This document shows, one piece after another, positions 26,901 to 40,123 of a stretch of 64,000 nt of DNA. The notes beneath the pieces are model-generated. The model worked only from the letters and a program-made list of their open reading frames with translations. It was not told the origin of the DNA and did no database searches. This stretch comes from Kryptolebias marmoratus (lineage: Eukaryota > Chordata > Actinopteri > Cyprinodontiformes > Rivulidae): assembly GCF_001649575.2 (NCBI RefSeq), contig NC_051449.1, positions 16,849,597 through 16,913,596 on the forward strand. Reading direction: 5' to 3'. A program made the position numbers and the translations under genes. Within the stretch, counting starts at the first letter, position 1. Every line of letters starts with the position of its first letter.

Positions 26901-29400
26901 GAAGAGAAGGATGCAGCCCCCCCCCCCAAAAAAAGGAAAAATAATAATTAATGTTGGGCAGTCTGCAACTGCCTGCGGTTGAGGTAGCAGGAAACACAAT
27001 AGGAGAACAACCAAAAGCAGAGCTGACTGGATATTGTAGGGAACCTATGATTTACGACGTAATAGCGGTGACAAAACAACGCTCGTTTGCTGCACCTTTA
27101 AACTAAGAAAGTCCTGTTTAAAATATTGTAGAAACCCCTAAAACGTCACAGATTACAGATATGCTAATTGTTGGTCAGCCTGGGATTACCAGTGTATTGT
27201 GCACTCTTTATTATTAGGCATATATAACTCTGTGTCTATGTCAAATAAGTCTTAGTCATTTAAGTTTCAAGATAAATGAAATGTATCAGCAAACGTTTTA
27301 TTATCAAGCTGCAGGACTGATCGAATTCTGAGGTGGCTACCCTGGAATCAAGCATACTTGCCAAGTCGTATCACATTACAAAAACGTAGAATATTGTTGC
27401 TGTTTGTTGGTATAAAGACAATCTTGCGTGCCTGCTGCAACAACTGACCTTAAAGGTGGTAGCTCAGCGAGTTGTGATTGCCGGAGGCTAGTTGGTGGCT
27501 CAAAGTTGCGGGAAAATTCCAAGAAAATGCAAAAACTTTCAGTTGCAGTCTCACTGAACTCTGAGCGTTTGAGAACCAAGTGGCCAGCTGGCCGTGCGGG
27601 CACGTTTTGAGCAGCCAGCGTTTAAAAAAAAAATCACAGTTCGTTTTCATGTGCACAGCTTGCGAAACTGTATTCTTGGCTGCGCACATTATTCTGTCGT
27701 TTTGTACCCACCCCCACATTTATGATCGAATCTGCTTAAGCACACTTGAAACCTACTTCAATATGTTTATTATCAGTGTGCTTTTTAAGACCCGGATGTG
27801 TTTTTTTTTGGGGGCAGAGGCCGAGAGCTCCCATACAGGTGCCAAAATCCAGCTGCGGCGCTTCTTAGACCGTTAGGAGGTGCCCGCCTTGACTTTGTGG
27901 CGTCTTCGGCCAAAAAGCTGTCCTACAAATTTGTTGAAGGTGTTCAAAACTCAAGCGACAGGGGCGACGTGCTTCTGCGACCCACGCGAGGAAGTCGACC
28001 ACCCTACGGAAGTCACGAGAAATTCCCGAGACAACGCCTTAAGGAAAAGCAAGACCCACTGTCAGGTGAGGTGAGCCTGGTAAGATTATTTTCTTTAACC
28101 GACCCCAGTGGAGTACAGCTGCTCTGATAGCAAAACACACGGTGACTTGTGCAACAAAGTTCCCAGTTAGAGCTTTCTAAAGGCACATTTTATGATTGAT
28201 AATTAGGATAGAACCCTCACACAAGCCTCAGATGGGCCAAAAGGAGCACAAAAAGACTCCAGCTCGCAGAACTTATCAAGCCCGGCTGTAACAAATACAT
28301 CCCAGAGCAAATATTAAAGTCATCCTCTGAAGTCTTGGGTTTCCTTTAGCTGTGGGGGTGGGATCAATGTTCATCTATATGATGCAATTAGATACAGCAG
28401 TCATGGACAGTTTGGAGCTTCTTCTTCTCCCCCCCTCCCTCCTCATTCTCATCCCTGATTCATCAGAGCAACATGAAACCCCAGAGAAGCTCCAGTGGCT
28501 CTCACACCATATGGCCAGAAAAAAAAATAAATAAAAAAACTCCACTTGGTGACCATAAAAGACGCTTTTTGTGACAATTGTTGGGTTTCGTTCCTCTGTG
28601 TTTCCCTCTCTCTGATGCCAGGGTTCAGTTTGTGGTCGTCGCAAAACACAGGGGGGTGAGTGAGGTGAGGTGAGGGGGATGAGCTACAGAGAAAGAGACG
28701 GGAGATGGAGCTTTGCGGAATGGCCCTTTGTTTGAAAGCAGCCTCTCTCTCTCTCTGCAGCGCTGGAAATGCGAGACGCTTATCGATCATTTCCACTGGA
28801 AAGCCTTTGTGTCGCGAGCGGCTCAGAAGGCTGCGGGGCGAACTGCTCCAATTTAAACGCGACATTTCAGCTTCTCCTGCTTCAACTTTGAATTAGAAAC
28901 AACGACGCGACGACCCCCTCGGTGATGAGCGTCTTTCCTCCTGGAGACGACGCGCTCTTTGTCCGGTTTTTTTTTCTTTCTTTCTTTTGGACCTGCAGCA
29001 GCAAATAAACAAAAACTGCAGGAGGATTTTTGCGGATTAACGCTGGATTAATCATAACAAGAGATCCAATAACTGCCTTTTGTGTGTGTGTGTATTAAGC
29101 CATTCTCAACCGAAGTTGAGTTCAGGAACAAACAAATTAATCAGAACTGGAAATTCTCACAAAAAAAACAAACAGACAGAATAAACGCAACACCGACGAG
29201 TTCGCGTTGGTTCCTTTTGTATCCGCGTCTGTCAGCCGTCTTCTTCCCCGCCTCCCCCCTGACTCAAAGCCGAGGGGGGGGATTACGGCGGCTCCTTCCA
29301 GCTCCGTATAGGAAGACAAATCAGCTGGTTACCCCTCCAAAAAAAAAAACCCAAAACAAATAAACAAACAAAAAAAAAACAGAAAAACACAAACAAATGG
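23994..29400. other. Non-coding sequence, probable zswim5 intron 1 (proximal part)
   Basis: No coding exon recognised. From about 28700 onward CG dinucleotides become frequent, merging with the CpG-rich region around exon 1. 25800-26180 is complex, non-repetitive sequence with several TAATTA/ATTA motifs and could be a conserved non-coding element, but conservation cannot be judged from one sequence. Confidence 0.45.
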
Positions 29401-29726
29401 GAAAACGAGTGAAAGAAAAAAAACGACGGGACACAAACGCAACAGTCAGCGGTGAGGCTACAGACTCGGAAGCCCTTTAAATTTTAAACAGCAGCTGGTC
29501 GGCTAAGCTAGCGAGCAGCATCGGCTTTGCTCCGTTTTTCCATCCCCCGTCCAAAGAAACAACGAAAACTGATGGAAATTAACTTTAAACTCGACAGCAA
29601 ACGCCGTCCCCTAAGTCTACCGAACTGCAAGCGCAAGAAGAGCCACGCGTGGCTTTAATTTCGCTGAAAGTGAGGCGCTTTGCATACTTTCCGCGATAGC
29701 AGGAAAAACTTCCATCAATCACCCCC

Positions 29727-29743
29727 NCCCCCCCCCCCCCCCC
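29727..29743. repeat. Short poly-C run containing one N
   Basis: A C homopolymer interrupted by a single N, downstream of exon 1 within the intron. The N marks an unresolved base. Confidence 0.9.
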
Positions 29744-29752
29744 ATCCCCTCA

Positions 29753-30529
<777 letters not shown>

Positions 30530-32504
30530 TCATACTTTCAACATAAAACGACCCACTGAAGCTGGATTTCACATCATCTTGCATTTTGGGGTAAAGAGGA
30601 CACGAAGTCCCATCAACTTAATCTGGAGAGATTCTTAAAGGAAATCCCAATATTTAGATTTCATAAATTAAATCTGATATAAAACAGTATTTACCAAAAC
30701 ATCTTCTGTGTAATAAAAGCACATAAAATACGGTATGTGTTGCATTGAACTTCTAAATAAAATTTCTAAAATAAAATGCATACCATTAAAGTTCACGATT
30801 TTTATTTATTTATTTTTTTAAATCAAATTACAGTTAATAATATAATATTCACAGCAATTAATAGATATGACTGGTTGAACAGGGTTACATTACCCTGGAA
30901 AACTTCTTTATATGCATATAATATGGTTTTAGTCTCTGAGCCAAGCTTAAAAGGAAATCTATGTATAATATCATTTCATTTTATTTATTTTTTCCTATAA
31001 TGCCTTCTCTGACAACTTTATCTCTTAAGTGGGCATCTGAGAATTGTTGAAGGAGTAAAATCTGAAACTTTCACAAATTAAAATTTTCTAAAGGCTCAGT
31101 CTAAACTGCTGTTTGGATAGTTTAGAGCCCTAATAGTTCCACGTTAATTAGCTACGTCCTAGTTTCAAATCGGAACATAAATGTGCGTACATTATCACCA
31201 CGTTACATTGTGAAAACAGCAATGTAAACCAAACAGGACAAGCGAGACAACAATAAAAGTGCCCGTGTTGTAGTTTTACCATTCGTTAAGACTTTAGATC
31301 ACTCATTTAGTTATTCCCTTCTCTTTGTCTCTCTCCCTTTTCTCTGCTCCTTTAAATTCAAAGTCAGGACAGCAAAGTGTTTTAACATCTATTAAAGCTA
31401 ACAGAGAATAACATCTTTTTTAATAATAGACTTCATTTAGTGATGGTGCACAAATAGAGCAATGGTGACTTCTAAAGACTTCTGGAGGCAATAAATAGTA
31501 ACATTCCTGCTTGAAATGAAGGTGGCACAAGAATGTCCTCAATGGACCAAAAGAAAAAAAAAAACTGTACTCTTTTATTTTGAAACGCTAGAGCCCTCGC
31601 TTCCTGTCTGTTTGCCTGTGTGTGTGTGAGTTTGTAGTTCTGAGCAGGCAGAGAGAGAGAGAGAGAGCACCAGTTGAGGGCAAAGAGAGGGAGAATGGGA
31701 GCTCAGTGGACTGAGGGGAGGTTGAGAGTGATGCTTGACACTAACCAACACAATAACAAACCTCTTCAGAGTCCAATCAGCATGTCGTGCCAGGTACAGC
31801 TCCAGGATCTGCTCTCATGTGCCCCAACATTATCTATTGCTCACAATAATGACTAGTAGCTTGAAAACAAGAGAATGCTGAAAACAAATTGGGGGGAGAA
31901 AAAGTGGGCTAATTATACCTGCAACAAGCCAAATAGCATTAATGCCAGTCTTGAGTTTGTGCAGTTTCTATTTTTTACATGTAACGCTGGCTGATTGAGT
32001 CGTTTCAAAACAACTAAAAACACACAAACTTCACCCTCTTTTTTTTTTACATGAAATTGAAGCCCTTGAAGTGTTAACCGCCTCACTTTTACCTCATGTA
32101 TGACAAACGTATTGTTTATTGTTTTGCTAATTAAGCTCACACCATTATGTGCTTTCTAAATATCAATTACTGGAGGTCAGCAAATACACATCCACGTGAA
32201 TGGTTGCAGTTCTGAGTTTGTTTCCCACAGCAGGACACAGACGGTTGAGTTTAATGCTCAGGCTACAGCTTTTATTTATTTTCTTTTATCAGAATGGAAC
32301 CACTGCTTATTCATCCAGGGCTATACACAAATGTTAAAGACTTTTAATCCAATTAAAGGCCTTGAATTTCATGCCACAGTTTTAGACCACTGTTTTGGGA
32401 AATGGTGGCGTTATAGCCCTTTTGGTCAAACCTTGAGATAAACATTACATTGTGATATCTCGTGTGATCTGTTAGCGCTAGGAGTAAGTGTTGTGAATGA
32501 CTGA

Positions 32505-32537
32505 CAGCCACACCAGATTTTAGATCTGGTGTGGCTG
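32505..32537. repeat. Perfect 14-bp inverted repeat with 5-nt loop
   Basis: cagccacaccagat is followed by tttag and then by its exact reverse complement atctggtgtggctg. The same cacaccagat word occurs in the dispersed repeat at 48540-48775, so the hairpin probably arose from two opposed copies of that repeat's end. No T-run follows, so it is not a terminator. Confidence 0.9.
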
Positions 32538-32539
32538 CA

Positions 32540-32715
32540 ATCTGCAAAGTTCACTGAGGTATAGACATTTTTATTATCTGGGGTGGCCGCCTTGATTGGC
32601 TTGACTCCACAAGTGAATCATTTGTAGAAGTACAGACAATAAATACTTCATTGAAATCGTTCATGAGACATTTTGCCAACAGACAAACAGGGTTGACTCA
32701 AGCAGTTACTGCCCA
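32540..32715 (+). repeat. Dispersed repeat family, copy 1
   Basis: Shares an ordered set of words with the copies at 32795-33005, 34500-34705 and 48540-48775: ggtggccgccttgatt, ttgactcca, tgtagaagtac, ttcatgagacattttgcc, then gggttgact. Divergence is substantial, so it is an old, unnamed, probably non-autonomous mobile repeat. Confidence 0.65.
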
Positions 32716-32794
32716 AGGTTTTAAGCAAAGATGAAAGATGTTGCACAATCTGTTCAGCTCAAAGTATGTGTTGAGGATGATTCCCGTCTACTAA

Positions 32795-33005
32795 TTCACC
32801 AAATTTTAGCTAAATACCTGTAAAACTGGCTATGTTATAACTATAATTGTGTTTTATAAGGTCCGTTGACTGTGGTGGCCATCTTGAATGAGGTTGACTC
32901 CAAAATATAATCAGTTGTAGATGTACATCCATTGATTTCTTTCTGAAGATTTCATTAAAATCCATGTAGAGGTTCATGAGATATTTTGCTAACAAAGTTA
33001 ATTCC
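32795..33005 (+). repeat. Dispersed repeat family, copy 2
   Basis: Most complete of the copies near 32-34 kb: caaattttagcta, tgtaaaactggct, gtgttttataagg, ggtggccatcttgaat, ggttgactccaaaa, gttgtagatgtacatcc, gaggttcatgagatatttt. Same order and orientation as the other copies. Confidence 0.7.
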
Positions 33006-33074
33006 AATTATGTTTAAGTCAGTGTGGCATATCAATTTGCAGTATAGGTACAAATGAATGATTTGGTGAGGCTC

Positions 33075-33080
<6 letters not shown>

Positions 33081-33112
<32 letters not shown>
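33081..33112. repeat. (TG)n microsatellite
   Basis: Sixteen consecutive GT units. Confidence 0.97.
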
Positions 33113-33115
<3 letters not shown>

Positions 33116-34499
33116 GAAAAAATGATTCCATAATCAAGAGGCAGTCAGAAAATGTGACCTTTAACTTACCATTATGACCTGTTAGAGAAAATAAGACCCC
33201 CTTTAAAGAACAGCCTTGGTTCCCATATGATCTTAACAAATAAAATCTCATTTTAATCTTTACTAAGCTTGGATCGACCAATCTTTTCTGTCATTTCCCA
33301 AATAATTGACAACCTCGAGGGCCACAAAGGTGTTTCATCAGCTCGGGGTGAATCCAGTCCGCACATAATGGTTAATAGAACGTCTGAGGAATGAACGTCA
33401 CGGTTGAATTAAGGCTCCGAATCTGCTCTGAAGTTGACTCTTTAGAGATGTGGGAGAGACATTAGTTGCCGAGACAATATCTAAATCTGCGCTTCTCTTT
33501 GTAAGCCCCTTTTTTGCTTCTAAAGACTGCTGTTTAGTGTGCAATTATATTTAACAATAGGCCAAAGCCAATGGAGGATGCAACCCGTTACCATGGAAAT
33601 GATTATGATGGATTTGTGGATAGACAGAGCAGGTAATTGGAAAAAGATTGATGGGTGACAGAGTGAAAGAGAGAGGTAGAAAATGGATGACTAGAGAGAG
33701 GGATAAATTACCAATGCAGCAGTGGGAGGAAAGAAAGTCCTATTACACCTCATCTTCGTGGGATTTACAATTATTAAATGATGCATCCTTTCTCATCTAG
33801 TCAATCGCTCTTTTTTTTTTTGCTCTCACAGTCGTTCCCTCTTCTCTCTTTTTTTTTGCCTCATATTAGCCCCTCTTTTTACCCAATACCCTGTTTTTTT
33901 TCTCGTTGTCACTATTTTTCCCTGCTGACTCCAAAGAGAAAAGTGGATCCATTGTGTAAAATTCCTCTCATTATCACTCAGTGCGGAGAAGTGCTGTAAA
34001 GGGTTTGGGAGACGTCCCTCTGCCTCAGATGCATTACCAAAAGTAGTGCACAGGGAATGTAAAGATGTGGTGTGTCTGTAATGACATGTTTTCAGTTATT
34101 GTGGAGGAGCTTTGAGCTTGGAGGGGCTTTTTGATCAGTTCGAAGACACTGGTGAGGAGACAGAGTCTGATTCGAAATTATACATGATGGGGTGAAACAG
34201 GCTGTCAATCTGTCTGCGGGCATGACGTTTGTACAGGATTTGTAATAAGATGCTTGCACAAACAATGCTGAGAAACGGACGTACTGTATGTGTAGCTGCA
34301 CAATTCAGAAAGGCTGGATCTGATTTATAGCCACAAAAAAAAATAGACACAAACTTCTCTGCAAAAACAATGTGATGTTGTTAGGGAAAGAGAGAGAAAG
34401 GAAGAGCGAAATGCACAACATTCATTGACATTTGTCCTGCTTGGGAAGGTGGAAGTCCAGAGTGAATGGAAATCATTTAACGGCGCTCAGACTATGAGT

Positions 34500-34705
34500 T
34501 GAGGATACCTCTCAGCTACCACTACACCACATTTTAGCTTAATATCTCTAAAACTGACTCAGTTGTAGCCATTCTTTGTGCTTGCTAAGGTTGATTAGCT
34601 GTAAATCAGGTTGACTCCTAAAACAAATCTGCTGTCGATGCACATCCAAAGATTACATTCTTAGAGTTTAACGTCCACCAAGGACTTTATAGATAATTTG
34701 CTAAC
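34500..34705 (+). repeat. Dispersed repeat family, copy 3
   Basis: Contains cattttagcttaatatct, aaaactgactcagttgtagcc, ggttgattagctg, ggttgactcct, gatgcacatcc and gataatttgctaac in the family order. It ends in a short CA tract. Confidence 0.65.
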
Positions 34706-35429
34706 AGCAAATACAAACGAACACGCACACACACACAGGCCGGTGATAAAAACCAACCAGGGGAGGACTGCGCTATAAGCACAGAGAGAAATGAGGGCAA
34801 ACAAACTTAGACGACTACAATCAGACTATCAAGAGGGAAGCATCGATTTGAATCTGAATCTGATCGTTTTAGTCTGAAGTGAACTGGTTGTAATTGGATT
34901 CAAATTGGACCTGTTTGCTTTTCATTATGGTGCCCTGAGAGGATTTTTTTCCTCATCCCTATGAATTAGTGTTATATAAATAAACTAAACTGAAAAACAC
35001 AGATGACACAGGTGGCAAAAAAAAATCTTTCAAAATTAAGCAGGAGGAAACTAAAAAAGCCAAAAATGCAGACAAAAAACAAGAAAACAAGAAGATAGCC
35101 TATATTATTCAGATATGAAAAGGTGAAAATGGTCAACAAAAACACAAAAGGAATTATTAAAAAGCAGTGGTCTTCTATTACAATTTGGCAAGGTCCGTCT
35201 AAATACATTTTTCTCACGCAAGTCCCCAAAAATATATATTGTACAGTTCATATATAAAGTATATATGAGTTAGCAGCTTCATATACAGGCAGGAAGAATC
35301 AGGAGTATGCAGCACTTCGAGTTTTCATGAAAATACTCATAAATGTTAGAAGAGAAGTGCCTCTTAGAATGAATTACGGTATATTCAAGGAAAAGTGAGC
35401 AGGCAACAAACAAACAAAACAAACAAAAC

Positions 35430-35830
35430 AAAAACATTCTATTGAAATTTCCCAACCAATCTATTTTCAGATAAGAATTAATTTGGGTCTGGATAAGGAC
35501 TGAGGTCCTCCATTTAAGGGGCCCTGCTGTAAATGACCATAAATGAGAGAAAACATTGACAGGTAAAAACAAAAACATTTTAGTAAAATTTACCAACCTT
35601 TCTGGGTATGGAAAGGCCTTTATTTAGGTCTGAAACTAGACTCTGGTCCATTTGGGGACCACTCTTTTAAATCTAGAAAAAGCTGTGACTATTAAAATTA
35701 TTTACCATAAAAATGGAAAAATGTGTGGAGGTTAGAAATAAAAAAAACATTCTGTTGAAAAGTAGCAACCAATCTGTGTCCAGTGGTCAAGACCTAGACT
35801 TAAGTTTATCATTTGAGGACCCCTTCTATG
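35430..35830. repeat. Three diverged tandem units of about 145-175 bp
   Basis: Units start near 35430, 35574 and 35747 with acattctattgaaatttcccaacc-like openings, followed by variants of tctggataaggactgaggtcc and by ccatttaagg/ccatttgggg. The units are well diverged. It could be an old satellite fragment or a locally duplicated element. Confidence 0.6.
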
Positions 35831-36250
35831 AGAAACAAATCCTTTTCTCCCAGTTTCACCATAAAATTTAGCAAAAGAATGTTATTATTTCTGCATAATA
35901 TCAGACACCTCTTTAATACAGCCTAGGACGGAACTCATTGAAGCTTTTTTGACTTCAGATTTTTCCTTCAGCAACCTAAAACAAGCAAACCTCCACCATA
36001 ACTGTCTTTTAATCACGCATGCATTTCATATTCCTTTCTGCAAACAGATACGTAGACGTGGGTTTGCTCCATATTTATTTTCAGAAGACACCTATTGCTC
36101 TGAGGGTAACATTCATGGGTCCACACTCACAAAAAAACCCTCACATGCACACTCTCTGTGTCATGTTCTGAAGTGACAGGAGAGGATAGAAATAGGTCTT
36201 TTGGTGAGAAAAACAGAGCTTCACCTCAGTGTGAAGACATTCAGTAGGCA

Positions 36251-36251
<1 letters not shown>

Positions 36252-36283
<32 letters not shown>
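36252..36283. repeat. (TG)n microsatellite
   Basis: Sixteen consecutive TG units. Confidence 0.97.
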
Positions 36284-36284
<1 letters not shown>

Positions 36285-37869
36285 CGCTGGCCTTGACACA
36301 GACACACACACCTTTTGTCTTCCACAATCTTGCTTACCGAGGGGCTGACAGCTCGGGAACATGCTTTCCGTACCGTAAACACTCGTCTTTGAGTGGTTCA
36401 TCACTGGGGGACAATAGAGCAAAAAATATCCACCTTTTTATGTGTCCCTCAATCTTCCTTTTCTTTCATCCTCTGTGTTGACAACTGTAATCATTTCAAT
36501 TACTTTTCCACAGCACTTTTGTCCATCTGAGCGCCACCATTTCCATGATATAAAGGCTGTGAATTAAGGAGCAGCGGGTAGAACATATTTGTTTCTGCGT
36601 GTTATTGTGTGTGGCTACATGCGAGCTCACCTGATCTTCAAATTAAAGCTGAGGGGAACTGTGGACAAGCTGGCAAAAGACTGGTTTCAGACCGACCTGC
36701 ATCAAAACAGCCACACTGGCATGTGAGCGTTCCCCTTACTACTCAGCTTGTGTGAAGCACATTCACATCAGGGTCCAAATCAGATGGATTCTTGATAGCA
36801 GAGCATCAGGTCTCCCGTGGATCCTAATTTTAAGTTAGTGTGAATGCTGCCAGTGGTGAACAATTAAAGAACAAAGACCCCGTAATGCTGCACTGAAACA
36901 TAAAGACCTTGAACTTATGCTGATTTATTTTAGATTTTTCATCGGTATTTTAGGTTTAAATGTGACTGCATTTAAAAGGAATGACTGATGGATGATTATA
37001 AAGATGTATAATGCCGGTTAAAGGCAGTACTTCGCTTGGATGCGGCTGTTGGAGACTTACTGGCGAGTGGCAATCATGAGGGAGTCTCTAAAATGGCTTG
37101 AAACGTTTGCAGGGGTTCTCAGTTTCCTCACGGCCTCGTTGCTTGAAATTTAAACATATTCAAACAATTTTTTGTGACACGTCTCCTGTGAAAATAGTCA
37201 GAGTTATTGTAGACATCTCAAACCCATTTCAGTTTAGTTTCTGTCAATTCTTCAGTTCTAATATGACACCAGTGCAGGCGCTCTACTGCTGCATAACAGA
37301 AAACATTCAAAGCTCAAGCCATGAATGTCCAGCTCTAACCATGCAGATGATAAATAACCATTGAAAAACTGGTCCAAATCTGCCCATCTTCTTTTCAAAA
37401 GTGTACTGCAGCAGATGAAATCAGAAATCTGAAGGGAGGTTGCCAAGGTGGGTGACAAAATAATGTGCACAGCCTAGAATAGGCTACCGTTTGTAAGCTA
37501 CGCACACAAAAATAGGCTGTGATTTTCAAAAATTGGTCATCCAAAACACAACTACACAGCTTGCTGGTTGCAAACACACAGAACTGCAACTGAAAGTTTG
37601 CCCATTTTCTTACAATTTTCAGTCACAAACTAATCTCCCGCGATCGCAGCCCAATGAGATATTACTGCCCTTAGCACAAGTGATAGATCATGCAGAGATT
37701 AATTCCCCACTGTATGTTGTCATGTGAACCACCAGCTATAGCAGCTGGCTTGCTGTTGATACACTAAAACATGTTGCTCTGTCAAAAGAAAACATCTGGC
37801 TTTCTGCCTTTTGGAAAAACTGTAGAAAGTCGATGTTTAGAGTATTGTAAATGAACTTTCTTCTGTTTA

Positions 37870-38700
37870 TTTATGTTCTGGCTGCGAAGGCAACAAGTCC
37901 AGGAAGGAAACTCAAACATCCCTCACCCCAACAACACTCTTCAGCTTCTCTGGGATCCCAAGGCATCCCCAGGTCAAAGACAATACAGTATATAATCCCT
38001 CCAGTGAGTTCTGGGTCTGCTCTGGGGTCCTCCTCCAATGGGATGTGCCCAGACAAACCCTTAAAGCTAGGCATGCAGCAGGCATCCTGAGCAGATTCTA
38101 AAACCATCTCAGCTTTTAATATAGACAGACGGCAGCTCTACTCTGAGTTTCCCCAGAATGACCAAGCTTCTCGTCCCATCTCTAATGCTGAGCCCAACCA
38201 CAGAGGAAGCTCATTCCAGAAGCTTTTATCCAGGATCTCAATCTCTTGTTTACCACCAGCTACAGCAGCTGGTTTGCTCCTATTGCTGGTGGTCATGATC
38301 CATACCTCACAACCATTTGTGAGGGTTGGAACACTGAATGACAAGTAAATCAAGTGTTTTTCCTTTGTGGTTAATTTCTTCTTTGACAGACTAGAGCGAT
38401 GCCCTCGTTATTGAAGACAAAGCCTCAATCAGTCTAACCATTTCATGCTTCATTTTGCCATCAATCGTGATCAGCACACGGAGATCCTGGAACTCCTCTG
38501 CTTGAGACAAAGACTCATCCCCAACCTAGAAAGAGCATTCCACCTTTTTCCTGTTGAGAACCATGGCTTCAGATTTGGAGGAGCTGACTCCCACTCTCAC
38601 CCTGAAGGTCATGCCTTAAAGACATCAACAGAATCACATCATCTGCAAAAAGGCAGCATTGATCTTATCTGTGGTGTTCCCAGGCACAATCTCAAATTTG
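37870..38700 (-). mobile_element. Decayed LINE, reverse transcriptase C-terminal part
   Basis: Read on the minus strand in shifting frames, this resembles the end of a fish non-LTR retrotransposon ORF. There is a degraded segment before SKSEAMVLNRKKVE, then GDESLSQAEEFQDLRVL, then an altered Y-G-x-E/M region, and finally PRTHWRDYI-like and LGMPWDPREAEE segments that mark the conserved C-terminus. Several stops and frameshifts interrupt it, so it is inactive. It is 5'-truncated, as is usual for LINEs. The clade was not assigned with certainty. Confidence 0.75.
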
Positions 38701-39129
38701 GTTGAGTACTGAAATGGTTAATAACTGAGAGGAAATTGGAAATGATGCAAAAAAATGGCTGTTTGCATTGCTTTACATATGTGTAAAAATAATTTAAGCA
38801 ACTCATATTTCAAGGGTTTTATAGACTTTTCTTTATTCCCTCATTAAGTTAAGAGTCAAGCTTGAAAGCCAAGAATAATCTGATTTCTTAAGTGTATGCA
38901 AATGCGGTGAGTGTGTAACAGAGCCAGATCAGAGCGGTACGTTCTGTCAGCCTGCCACAGACGTGATGATTAAAGCTGAGGCGTTAACATGCTGTGCACT
39001 GGCCAGACACTGTGTGTTTACGTGTCTCTGTCACGGGGGAGGAGGAAAGTGTGCAATCACCGAACCCATGGCAAATTCACCAGCTCACCGTTTGGTCCCC
39101 GAAAACACTTCCTCTTCAAATTGTGCACA

Positions 39130-39137
39130 GACACACA

Positions 39138-39193
<56 letters not shown>

Positions 39194-39194
39194 G
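39130..39194. repeat. Compound (CA)(CT)(CA) microsatellite
   Basis: A CT tract of about 20 units bordered on both sides by CA tracts. It lies at the start of a long C/T-rich strand asymmetry (39340-39780) that yields spurious Ser/Leu-rich frames. Confidence 0.95.
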
Positions 39195-40123
39195 ACATTC
39201 AGCTGATGAGATGTTTTCTGAAGGGCTCCTCCTTCAGCAGAGGTGGCACAAGCCTTTTAGCAGCTACTTATGACCCTCCATCCCCTACAATACACACTCA
39301 CACACACAAGCTCCAGGCAACCGACCCGCTCACTCCCTCTTTATTCAAAGCTTGATTTCTTTTCATCAAATTTCTCCTCCCCTTTTCTCATCTCCACCTT
39401 TCTACTCAGCTGGATACTTCTTTGTGTCAAATCTGTATCCCTCCTTCTCTCCCAGCCTCTGCTCTCCCTCACATCTTTGTCTTCTTTCCATTATCCTATC
39501 TCCTGCCTCTCTTCTCGTTCTCTTGTTCTGTCGCTTTCACCACAGACCATCTTGCTCAGCTTTTATTTGCCTCCTTTTCTCAATATCCTTCGTCTTCTTA
39601 AGTTTGGCCCTCGCTCTTTCTCTGTCCCCTATTCTCCCCTCTCTTTACAGCACTCCTTCTGCACTTGCTCTCTTCTTCTCCTCTTCTCCTTCATGACCTC
39701 TCACCCTCTATTTTCTCCTTTTTGTTCTCTCTGCCCGTCTCACTTTTGCAGTCCTTTTCTCTTTCACTCTGGGTGTCAGGTCTTTGTGGAAACTCAGCCC
39801 CCGGGAGGGGACATCTATCAGAGCAAAAAAAAAAAAAAAGAGCTGGAAAACAAACTGTGGGACACAAGAGGAAGGAGAGCTGTATAAAAGGACCAGAAAA
39901 AAGGAGAGGATTGAAAGACCGACAAAGTGAAGAGAAAATGTTCTAAATTTTCTTTACTACGTCCTTTATTCAAAGCCGTTTTACTTTACAAGATGCTGTA
40001 AAATATGAGAATGTGAGATCACAACACACAACATTGTTTGAAATGTGCCCTGTTGGCCACCTGTGTCGTCTGCAGTGGTGCTCAGGTACATGATTTTCTC
40101 TTGATTCTGCTATTATTTATATA

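Larger units (their letters stand above)
30541..37869. other. Intergenic non-coding sequence
   Basis: No exon recognised. It holds microsatellites, three of four copies of a dispersed repeat, a hairpin at 32505-32537, a degenerate tandem repeat at 35430-35830, and a complex non-repetitive patch at 33300-33640 with an RFX X-box-like site (33587-33600) that could be a regulatory element. Confidence 0.5.

Noticed and set aside
32505..32537. Hairpin as a transcription terminator or microRNA
   Set aside because: There is no T-run, and the stem is only 14 bp, shorter than a microRNA precursor.
38963..39946. Plus-strand Ser/Leu-rich frames up to 205 codons
   Set aside because: They derive from a CT microsatellite and a long C/T-biased strand, with no domains and no splice evidence.
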